Assembly: GCA_017530465.1 (NCBI GenBank)
Contig: JAFXMJ010000541.1
Span: 1 to 6,162, forward strand
Length of the DNA: 6,162 bases
Direction of reading: 5' to 3'
Source: Bacteroidales bacterium
GTDB lineage: Bacteria > Bacteroidota > Bacteroidia > Bacteroidales > UBA3824
Part shown: positions 1-5,542 of the stretch, piece by piece
Position numbering within the stretch: position 1 is the stretch's first letter
How the letters are laid out: the number at the start of each line of letters is the position of its first letter
Notes under the pieces: model-generated
What the model saw: only the letters and a program-made list of their open reading frames with translations
What the model was told of the DNA's origin: nothing
The model's database searches: none
Position numbers and translations under genes: made by a program

Positions 1-842
1 TATTTGGTGAAACCTGCTGCAAATTTGGAATACATTTTCAAGTGAGTGCCTGAACGCCAATTGAATCTCATGCCAAGCATAATGGAGTTGTAATCAGCAT
101 CCACATTTTCCTTATCGTCGTCGTTTGCAACTGTAAAACCGTGCGAATATATCATCCCCACAGAAAAACACTTGACTATAGAGTACAGATAGGAGACATT
201 GACAGCTCCAATTACGAGGCCGTTGGTGTGGTCCTTTCCCCAAAACGGACCCGCCACAGAACCTACTCCGCCTGTAAGAGCAAACTCGTGCTTTGAGTAT
301 TTGCACATCGGCATATCTAATGTACCGTTTTTTTGTGCGTCCGCTTGTTTTATGTAATATCTTTTGTGTTTGAACTTCATTTCTGGGTCGTCCTCATCTG
401 ATATTAGCATGGAGTAGTGGCCATCTGCATCGGTTGTGGTGCTGTTTTCTGTGTCGTCCTGAGTGATTGTGACGCCAGCTACTGGTTCACCAGTATTGAT
501 GTCGTATGTGCGTCCAGATAGTTCAAAGTATTCTATGATATCCAGAGGGTCGCCTTTTCTCATTTTGATGCTTATGCTCTGCTTTCCTCTGATGGCTATT
601 AGGACTGATGTGTGTTGTGAGAGTTTGAACATCAATTTGGCGTTGTCCGGTGCTGTGATGTCGTAATTGCCGTTGGGATCGGTCAATGTGCTGTTGGTAG
701 AGCCAAATTGTGTTACACTGACGCCGCCGAGAGGCTTGCCAGTGTTTTTGTCGGTGACATTTCCTGTGATTCTGATGTTGTTTTGCGCCATTAGCGAGAA
801 TGGCAGCATCAGCAGGATGATGATTGTTAGTAGTTTTTGCAT
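1..842 (-). CDS. Secreted protein with tandem CarboxypepD_reg-like domains and an outer-membrane beta-barrel (partial, 3' end missing)
   Basis: The frame is open from an ATG at 842 to the left edge, giving 280 residues without a stop. Residues 1-19 form a signal peptide (hydrophobic core, then SLMA before Gln20). Residues 25-95 and 108-165 look like two carboxypeptidase-regulatory-like domains: each has the pattern G-x3-D-x-NTG-x-P-x2-GV-x2-TQ and later T-D-x2-G-x-Y. From about residue 185 the chain changes to alternating polar and hydrophobic strands with Gly and aromatic residues, as in small outer-membrane beta-barrel domains. In Bacteroidota such N-terminal domains commonly precede outer-membrane barrels. 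No TonB plug is visible between the domains and the barrel, so this does not look like a SusC transporter. The gene starts 20 bp after the TSCPD gene on the same strand and may share its transcript. Arg codons are mostly AGA, unlike its neighbours. Substrate and function are unknown. Confidence 0.8.
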   Translation of the reverse strand, partial: MQKLLTIIILLMLPFSLMAQNNIRITGNVTDKNTGKPLGGVSVTQFGSTNSTLTDPNGNYDITAPDNAKLMFKLSQHTSVLIAIRGKQSISIKMRKGDPLDIIEYFELSGRTYDINTGEPVAGVTITQDDTENSTTTDADGHYSMLISDEDDPEMKFKHKRYYIKQADAQKNGTLDMPMCKYSKHEFALTGGVGSVAGPFWGKDHTNGLVIGAVNVSYLYSIVKCFSVGMIYSHGFTVANDDDKENVDADYNSIMLGMRFNWRSGTHLKMYSKFAAGFTK

Positions 843-862
843 CGTTTTAGTGTTTAAATGTT

Positions 863-1105
863 CTATACGCTTGTGACGGCCTTTGCGAGCTGGTCGGCGC
901 AGGAAGTGGGTTTTGTGCGGCAGGTATTGCCAGCGAGGATTTGGGCAATTTGCTCGGCGGTCATGCCGTTCACCAGTTTTGAGATTGCCTTCAGGTTGCC
1001 GTGGCAGCCGCCTGTAAATTCTACGTTGGTCACTACGCCATTCTCGTCCTTGTCGAAGGCGATTTGCGTGGAGCAAGTGCCTGATGTCGTGTACGTGTAT
1101 CTCAT
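863..1105 (-). CDS. TSCPD domain-containing protein (TIGR03905-like)
   Basis: This 80-residue protein has a start MRYTYTTSGTCSTQI and an end containing CRTKPTSCADQL, which resembles the small stand-alone TSCPD proteins of the TIGR03905 family. The TSCPD domain is otherwise known from the C-terminus of some ribonucleotide reductases. The role of the stand-alone form is not established. Four cysteines are visible, in GTC, GGCHGN, CRT and TSCAD; Pro of the namesake motif is replaced by Ala. These could bind a metal or be redox-active, which is inference. I chose the ATG at 1105 over one at 1144: the family begins at MRYTY, and the longer form would overlap the upstream gene by 35 bp with an unrelated 13-residue extension. 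The start lies 4 bp after the stop of the flavin reductase-like gene, which suggests a shared transcript and possibly coupled translation. Confidence 0.88.
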   Translation of the reverse strand: MRYTYTTSGTCSTQIAFDKDENGVVTNVEFTGGCHGNLKAISKLVNGMTAEQIAQILAGNTCRTKPTSCADQLAKAVTSV

Positions 1106-1109
1106 TTTG

Positions 1110-1670
1110 TTAGTTTTTGAATTTGCTGCCGTCCTTGAATGCATTGTCCACCTTGTCGCCGAGCTTTATGTAGGCGTGGTTTGACGAGTCGAAGGTGATG
1201 GGCGCGAGTTTCTGCACGTCGATTTTGCCGTTCACCACAATCGATTCGTCGGCGTTGACATTGACAATCTCGCCGAGCAGACGGCAGGTCTTGTCGTCGT
1301 AGCTAATCACCTTGCACTCAAGGCAGAATGGCAGCTCGTCGATGATGGGCGCGTTCACCAATGTCGATTTGGTGACGTGCATGCCTGCGCGGGCTATCTT
1401 GTCGGATACCTTGTTGCCGCTCTCGATGCCAAAATAGTCGCATTCTGCAACGTAATTGGCTGTGGCTACGCTCACGGTGAATGCGCCGGTAGCCTTGAGG
1501 TTTGCCACCGTCTTGTGGGTGGGGGAGAGGCAGATGTTGATTTGTGTGTCGTCGGCAATGCCGCCCCAAGCCGCGTTCATTGCGTCGGGGTTGCCGTCGG
1601 CGTCGTAAGTGCCGATTATAAGCACCGGCATCGGATACAGAAGGGCTTTCGCGCCAAAGTTTGTTCTCAT
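1110..1670 (-). CDS. Flavin reductase family protein (FMN-binding split-barrel, flavoredoxin-like)
   Basis: The 186-residue product is a full-length member of the flavin reductase-like family (flavin_reduct domain, DIM6/NTAB group). The characteristic start MRTNFGAKALLYPMPVLIIG is followed by a YDADGNPDAMNAAWGG segment, the LSPTHKT stretch, GAFTVSVA and later IESGNKVSDKI. The C-terminal part carries the ECKV/GEIVNVNADES strands and a closing GDKVDNAFKDG. Family members bind FMN non-covalently and act as NAD(P)H:flavin oxidoreductases or small electron carriers in the cytoplasm. There is no signal peptide, consistent with that location. The electron donor and acceptor cannot be told from sequence. 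It appears to be the first gene of a minus-strand operon with the TSCPD protein. A link between the two through redox chemistry is possible but is only inferred from adjacency. Confidence 0.93.
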   Translation of the reverse strand: MRTNFGAKALLYPMPVLIIGTYDADGNPDAMNAAWGGIADDTQINICLSPTHKTVANLKATGAFTVSVATANYVAECDYFGIESGNKVSDKIARAGMHVTKSTLVNAPIIDELPFCLECKVISYDDKTCRLLGEIVNVNADESIVVNGKIDVQKLAPITFDSSNHAYIKLGDKVDNAFKDGSKFKN

Positions 1671-1711
1671 TTTGTGTACGTAATTTAATGGTTATGCATA
1701 ATTTTTGCTGG

Positions 1712-1719
1712 TAAAGTTA
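1712..1719 (-). promoter_or_regulatory. Possible -7 box for the flavin reductase operon
   Basis: On the minus strand this reads TAACTTTA, one mismatch from the Bacteroidetes -7 consensus TAnnTTTG. Its distance from the ATG at 1670 would give a leader of about 35 nt. Upstream there is only a T-rich stretch where the -33 TTG would be expected, so the call is weak. Confidence 0.35.
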
Positions 1720-1740
1720 TAAATTTTTTCTGTTATGGAA

Positions 1741-1750
1741 AAAATATTTT
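1741..1750. other. Perfect 10-bp palindrome in the divergent promoter region
   Basis: AAAATATTTT is a perfect palindrome between the two divergent genes, directly next to the candidate plus-strand -7 box. It may be a binding site for a regulator of one or both directions, but an A/T-rich palindrome this short can easily arise by chance. Confidence 0.2.
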
Positions 1751-1757
1751 ATCTTAG
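1750..1757 (+). promoter_or_regulatory. Possible -7 box for the gene at 1794
   Basis: TATCTTAG differs from the Bacteroidetes -7 consensus TAnnTTTG by one base and lies about 36 bp before the ATG at 1794, implying a leader of roughly 30 nt. No clear -33 TTG stands about 20 bp upstream; only T-rich sequence is present. Confidence 0.35.
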
Positions 1758-1793
1758 CGACATATTTTTAAGTATCAATCAACAGTCAGTATT

Positions 1794-2459
1794 ATGAAAA
1801 GACTATTTATAATAGCCACTGCGTTGCTGTTGCAGGTAGGAGTTGCGTCGGCGCAAAATTTCACGCCGGGCAAGAGTGGTGTCTCGGGCAACAATGGATA
1901 CCAGCAGTCTCAGATTGTCAATAGCAATACTAATGTCAATGTAGTGTCCAATGCCTCAAACGCCAATGCCGCCGACCTCAAGGCAGCAATCGCCAAGTGC
2001 GAGCAGTCGCCGATTGTAATTACCAATGCATTTGGCAATTACAAGTTCGGAATGACTGAGAAAGAGTTTGTGAAGGTTACCAAGGCAGCCATCAAGGCGA
2101 AGCAGGCCAAGCGCAATTCCATTGGCAACGTGGAGTACGAAATGAGTTTTGCCGATGGACGCACCTACTCGCTGATATTGGCAAATGCGGCGTTTTTCAA
2201 GGACAAATTGTGCGGATTGGACTTCGTGTTTGAGCGTTTTGACGGTGGTATGTCGGACATCATCATGGAGGAAATCATGCAGGGCGACCGTTTCCAGGAC
2301 ATGGACCAATACGCCGTGCCGATGGGTTATGTCTATCTCAAGGACAATCTTGAGGTAATCCTTTCGCGTGGCAGGCTCTCGTACATGAACCTTTCTGTGG
2401 TCAATCAGCGCGCCAAGGAAAACGCCGAACGCAACCATCTGTCTCGGGATGCGTTTTAG
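1794..2459 (+). CDS. Secreted protein of unknown family
   Basis: I do not recognise the family. The 221-residue product begins with a clear Sec signal peptide: MKR, a hydrophobic core to about residue 17, then ASA with likely cleavage after Ala20. There is no lipobox, so it is probably periplasmic or released. Residues 27-60 form an Asn/Ser-rich, presumably flexible linker. The folded part runs from about 61 to 205: a helical stretch, a strand-like NAFGNYKFGMTEKEF segment, then predicted strands around YEMSFADGRTYSLIL and LCGLDFVFERF, and a C-terminal helix rich in Asn, Arg and Glu. Two cysteines (69 and 140) remain in the mature protein and could form a disulfide. The start is supported by the signal peptide. 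It heads the plus-strand block and ends 17 bp before the next gene, so co-transcription is likely. Confidence 0.8.
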   Translation: MKRLFIIATALLLQVGVASAQNFTPGKSGVSGNNGYQQSQIVNSNTNVNVVSNASNANAADLKAAIAKCEQSPIVITNAFGNYKFGMTEKEFVKVTKAAIKAKQAKRNSIGNVEYEMSFADGRTYSLILANAAFFKDKLCGLDFVFERFDGGMSDIIMEEIMQGDRFQDMDQYAVPMGYVYLKDNLEVILSRGRLSYMNLSVVNQRAKENAERNHLSRDAF

Positions 2460-2476
2460 TATTGTGATAGTTGCTG

Positions 2477-2977
2477 ATGCGTTTATTTCTTTTTTTAATA
2501 GTAACTATTACGCTGCTCGTAGCCTCATGCGCCCAAAAATCCGGCGAGATTTGCCGCACGGATTTTGGGCGTGTGGTTGTTGTTGACGCCGACGACAGCC
2601 TCGCAACCATCTTGCACATTGCCGACACGGGCGACACTCTGTCGGTATGGCCGTTGCGTCATGCCATTTATCATTATGATTATGGAGATGTCAATGGTGA
2701 TGGTCTGCCCGAAATAGTGGTTGGCGTCATCAAAAAAACTCGCTATTGGCGCACCGAAGACAATAGGCTTTTTATCTTCAAACTATTTGACGGACAGCTC
2801 ATTCGCCCGCTGTGGCTCGGCTCGCGGCTTGGCTGTCCCATAGTCACCTTCCGCATAGAGCGCGACTCCACGCCCGCCCGTATAATCTCCACCGAGCAGT
2901 GCGGCGATTCGGTGGTACGCGCAATGTACAGAATCAAGGGCTTCGGGCCAAAATTTGAGTGTTATGTCGAGGAATAG
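2477..2977 (+). CDS. Small lipoprotein with FG-GAP/VCBS-like calcium-loop motif
   Basis: The product has 166 residues from the ATG at 2477. An in-frame TTG at 2471 would add only two residues and is less likely. The N-terminus is a short lipoprotein signal ending in the lipobox LVASC, with lipidated Cys18. At residues 68-83 the chain reads DYGDVNGDGLPEIVVG, which fits the calcium-binding loop of FG-GAP/VCBS repeats (D71, N73, D75, E79) followed by a hydrophobic strand. Only one such repeat is obvious, too few for a complete propeller. The flanking strands (RVVVVDAD, RLFIFKLFDGQLIRP) suggest a small beta-rich fold in which this is one blade-like unit. Residues after Cys18 (AQKSGE) do not match the acidic surface-export signal of Bacteroidota lipoproteins, so the side of the outer membrane is uncertain. 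It lies between the secreted protein at 1794 and the DUF3160 lipoprotein. Function is unknown. Confidence 0.8.
   Translation: MRLFLFLIVTITLLVASCAQKSGEICRTDFGRVVVVDADDSLATILHIADTGDTLSVWPLRHAIYHYDYGDVNGDGLPEIVVGVIKKTRYWRTEDNRLFIFKLFDGQLIRPLWLGSRLGCPIVTFRIERDSTPARIISTEQCGDSVVRAMYRIKGFGPKFECYVEE
2525..2576 (+). repeat. Imperfect inverted repeat (strong hairpin) inside the small lipoprotein gene
   Basis: The arms CGCCCAAAAATCCG (2530-2543) and CGGATTTTGGGCG (2559-2571) pair over 13 Watson-Crick pairs with one bulged A. Three more pairs (2544-2546 with 2555-2557) form after a bulged A2558, leaving an 8-nt loop at 2547-2554. In RNA, wobble and canonical pairs could extend the base to 2525-2576. The outer arm starts at the last base of the lipobox Cys codon. 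No T-run follows on either strand, so it is not an intrinsic terminator. Confidence 0.7.
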
Positions 2978-3000
2978 GATTTTTTTTCAAAGTTTTTTAT

Positions 3001-3008
3001 TATTTTTG
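3001..3008 (+). promoter_or_regulatory. Probable -7 box for the DUF3160 gene
   Basis: TATTTTTG is a perfect match to the Bacteroidetes -7 consensus TAnnTTTG and lies 28 bp before the ATG at 3037, giving a leader of about 22 nt. The expected -33 region is a T-tract (2980-2987) without a clear TTG. It sits in the 59-bp gap after the small lipoprotein gene, so the DUF3160-CapA pair may be transcribed independently of the two genes upstream. Confidence 0.55.
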
Positions 3009-3036
3009 CCATCAAAACAACTAACACATCATTATT

Positions 3037-5526
3037 ATGAAAAGAATCCTAATTCCCTGCCTTGCGCTCACAGTATTGGCGGGATGTGGCGGCGGCAATT
3101 CTGGCAGTCAGGGCAATGCCAGTGCCGAAGATAACTCCGTCAAAACATCCTCCGCGCCGCAGGAAGACGACAAAAATCTGCCGCCGTTGAAAGTATCCGA
3201 CAAGGAGTTTTTCAATGGCAAGGCAAAACTGCCCAAGAACATAGATTTCACCGAGCCTGTGGAGTCGATGTCGTATCAGAGGCTCCGCTTCACGAAGGCA
3301 TACGTATATGCCTCGCACGGATTTTGGCTCAAAGACTTCGACCTCAACACCTTCTTCAACACCCGCACCAGCTGGTATTCTGATGCTTGTTACGAAAGGG
3401 CTGAAAAAGGCGATTTTGAAAGTTCGTATTGGGACGATTGGGATGCCAACTACGACGAGGTGATGAAGCGCGAAAAACTTTCCGACCAGGAGAAGGAGTA
3501 CGTGGCGAAAATTGACAAGCGTCTCGCCGAGCTTACGGCAAAGCGTTACGACAACCGCCAAATCGCCAATCCAGCGCAGTGCACCAACATCTACCAATTC
3601 CCGGTGATGTATGACCGCAATTCCAAGTTGTGGAGTCAATTGTCGGCAAACAACATTGCCTTCCAGACCACCGACTACGAGCAGCTCTTCAATATCTATG
3701 AGGACAACGAATACCACTGCGTCCCCAACTTCGTGACCACCGACCTCTTCTTGCAGGCGTTCCACATGTACTTCGAGTACGCGCTCAAACTCTGTGAAAA
3801 CAGATTTTTCACCGACAAGCTCAATACGCTTTGCAGCGAAATGATGGCAGCGTCGTTGTATTCCGACGCCACCACCGACAAGGAAAAAGAACTTGCCGAC
3901 TTCTCCCGCGCATTGTTTGGCATCACATACAAGCTCCTCAATCCCAATGCCAACCCCGCCATGCCTGAATCGTGCGCAGCAGCCGCCAAAGAGGAAATCA
4001 ATCTGATAATGGATGCGAAAGACTATCCCTCGCCGTTGCTCAAGACCGGTGTCAATTTCAATTACAGCCTCTTCAAGCCACGTGGTCACTACACCCGCAA
4101 CGAAAAGGCAAAACGCTACTTCCGTGCGATGATGTGGCTGCAGACCGCAAGCATGGAAAACAGCAAACCTGAAGACGTGTCCAAGGCTATTGCAATTGCA
4201 TATTTCTACAACAAAATTGCATCCCGCAAAAGTTTTGAGGAGATGTATGACGCCGTCACCTACTTCATGGGCGAACCCGACAATGTATCCATCGTATGGC
4301 TCGCGAAGGTCATCCGCGACAAATATTCGTCAAAAAAACTCTCCGACCTGCTTGGCGGCGATTTTGGCGCAATCAAATCCGAAATCGACAAACAATTCAA
4401 GACCTGCAACCGCATCAAGCCAAAGCAGGCTATAAGCGACCCCGACAAGCTCAATTTTATGCCGCAGCGTTATGTGCCTGACAATCTCGTACTTGCCAAT
4501 ATGTACGACGCTGAGCCCAATTCCGCCCGAGCATATCCTACAGGTCTCGACGTGTTTGACGCATTTGGCGTAAAATCCGCCGGCAACATCCTCGATTCCA
4601 CCGACAAGAACGCCAAATCCTGGGGCGACTTCGCCAAGACGCGCAAGCAGATGTCGTCGGAATTGTCCAACTTCAAGGACTACGACCTCACCAGCTACAA
4701 CAAGTGGATGCAGGTATTGACGGTAATGCAAAACACCCAGAAAGATTATCCGGGCTTTATGCAGACCTCGGCGTGGGAGTGCAAAAACCTCAATTCCGCT
4801 CTTGCATCCTGGGCAGAACTCAAGCACGACGCAATTCTCTACGCCGAGCAGCCTATGGGCGCAGAATGTGGCGGCGGAGATGAGTTCCCCGAGCCTGTTC
4901 CCGTTGGTTTTGTGGAGCCAAACATCAAGTTTTGGGAGACCCTCCGAGAGGCCATCGAAAATGTTTCCGAAGGAGTAAAGGATGTAGGAGTTGACAATCA
5001 ATTTGAAAACATCACCAACCAGCTGCTTTCTATGGTGGATCATTGCATTTCAATCTCCAAATACGAAATCAATCACCAGCCCATCGGCGAAGATGTCTAC
5101 TTCATCCGCAATATCGGCAGCACGATGGAATGGTTTACGCTCACGGTGCTTGATCCCGATGTGGAAGACCACATTGATTCGTGGAGCTTTGTCAAGGGTG
5201 CCGACCGCAGTGTAGCAGTGGTAGCCGATGTTTTCACCCGCAACATCCACAATTGCCAAAAACAAGGAATCCTCTACGAAGCCACTGGCGCACCCAACAA
5301 GATTTTTGTTCTTGTGGAGTGCAACGGACACCTCTACCTGGCCTCGGGCGCAACATTCAGCTATTACGAATTTGTACGCGAACTGGGCGACCGCCTCACC
5401 GACGAGCAGTGGCAGAAGATGCTTGAAGACAAGAAAGCACCTGCTCAGCCCACGTGGTTTGCACCGTTGCTCATCGACGAGAAGATAGAGTCGGACGAGA
5501 CGTTCCTCTATTCTTCGGGATGTTAA
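3037..5526 (+). CDS. YARHG and DUF3160 domain-containing lipoprotein
   Basis: This 829-residue protein starts with a lipoprotein signal (MKRILIP..., lipobox LAGC, Cys17) and a Gly/Ser/Asn then acidic linker to about residue 50. Residues 82-165 fit a YARHG domain: YASHGFWLKDFDLNTFF, then WY, ending in LSDQEKEYVAKID. Residues 175-810 match DUF3160. Recognisable family signatures are PNFVTTDLFLQAFH (230-243), AKRYFRAMMWLQ (358-369), YPTGLDVFDAFG (500-511), SWAELKHDAILYAEQ (591-605), VEPNIKFW (626-633) and GATFSYYEFV with DRLTDEQW (771-792). DUF3160 has no established biochemical role, and YARHG is a presumed extracellular domain. The protein should be anchored in the envelope by Cys17. It has its own likely promoter and is followed 16 bp later by a CapA-family gene, so the two are probably co-transcribed. 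The domain calls come from motif reading, not a profile search. Confidence 0.92.
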   Translation: MKRILIPCLALTVLAGCGGGNSGSQGNASAEDNSVKTSSAPQEDDKNLPPLKVSDKEFFNGKAKLPKNIDFTEPVESMSYQRLRFTKAYVYASHGFWLKDFDLNTFFNTRTSWYSDACYERAEKGDFESSYWDDWDANYDEVMKREKLSDQEKEYVAKIDKRLAELTAKRYDNRQIANPAQCTNIYQFPVMYDRNSKLWSQLSANNIAFQTTDYEQLFNIYEDNEYHCVPNFVTTDLFLQAFHMYFEYALKLCENRFFTDKLNTLCSEMMAASLYSDATTDKEKELADFSRALFGITYKLLNPNANPAMPESCAAAAKEEINLIMDAKDYPSPLLKTGVNFNYSLFKPRGHYTRNEKAKRYFRAMMWLQTASMENSKPEDVSKAIAIAYFYNKIASRKSFEEMYDAVTYFMGEPDNVSIVWLAKVIRDKYSSKKLSDLLGGDFGAIKSEIDKQFKTCNRIKPKQAISDPDKLNFMPQRYVPDNLVLANMYDAEPNSARAYPTGLDVFDAFGVKSAGNILDSTDKNAKSWGDFAKTRKQMSSELSNFKDYDLTSYNKWMQVLTVMQNTQKDYPGFMQTSAWECKNLNSALASWAELKHDAILYAEQPMGAECGGGDEFPEPVPVGFVEPNIKFWETLREAIENVSEGVKDVGVDNQFENITNQLLSMVDHCISISKYEINHQPIGEDVYFIRNIGSTMEWFTLTVLDPDVEDHIDSWSFVKGADRSVAVVADVFTRNIHNCQKQGILYEATGAPNKIFVLVECNGHLYLASGATFSYYEFVRELGDRLTDEQWQKMLEDKKAPAQPTWFAPLLIDEKIESDETFLYSSGC

Positions 5527-5542
5527 TGCATTGCCAATCAAG

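Noticed and set aside
1..842. SusC/RagA-type TonB-dependent transporter
   Set aside because: CarboxypepD_reg domains suggest it, but no TonB plug follows. A second similar domain and then a short-barrel-like segment follow instead. The truncated end leaves some doubt.
1106..1144. Longer start for the TSCPD protein at 1144
   Set aside because: It adds 13 residues not typical of the family and overlaps the upstream gene. The ATG at 1105 fits the family start.
1377..1688. Plus-strand open frame across the flavin reductase gene
   Set aside because: It is a shadow of the conserved minus-strand gene and has no recognisable protein features.
2471..2476. TTG start two codons upstream of the small lipoprotein ATG
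   Set aside because: It needs a rare start codon and gives no better signal peptide than the ATG at 2477.
2938..2997. Possible intrinsic terminator after the small lipoprotein gene
   Set aside because: The only stem nearby (GGC-TTCGG-GCC) is 3 bp, lies inside the coding sequence and is separated from the T-tracts, which have no stem directly before them.
3049..4089. Long open frame on the minus strand (346 codons)
   Set aside because: It lies wholly antisense to the well-supported DUF3160 gene. Its product is a Val/Gly/Arg-rich shadow without a recognisable domain, as expected from the codon bias of the sense strand.
4330..5043. Second long minus-strand open frame (237 codons)
   Set aside because: It is antisense to DUF3160, with no signal, motif or plausible start region.
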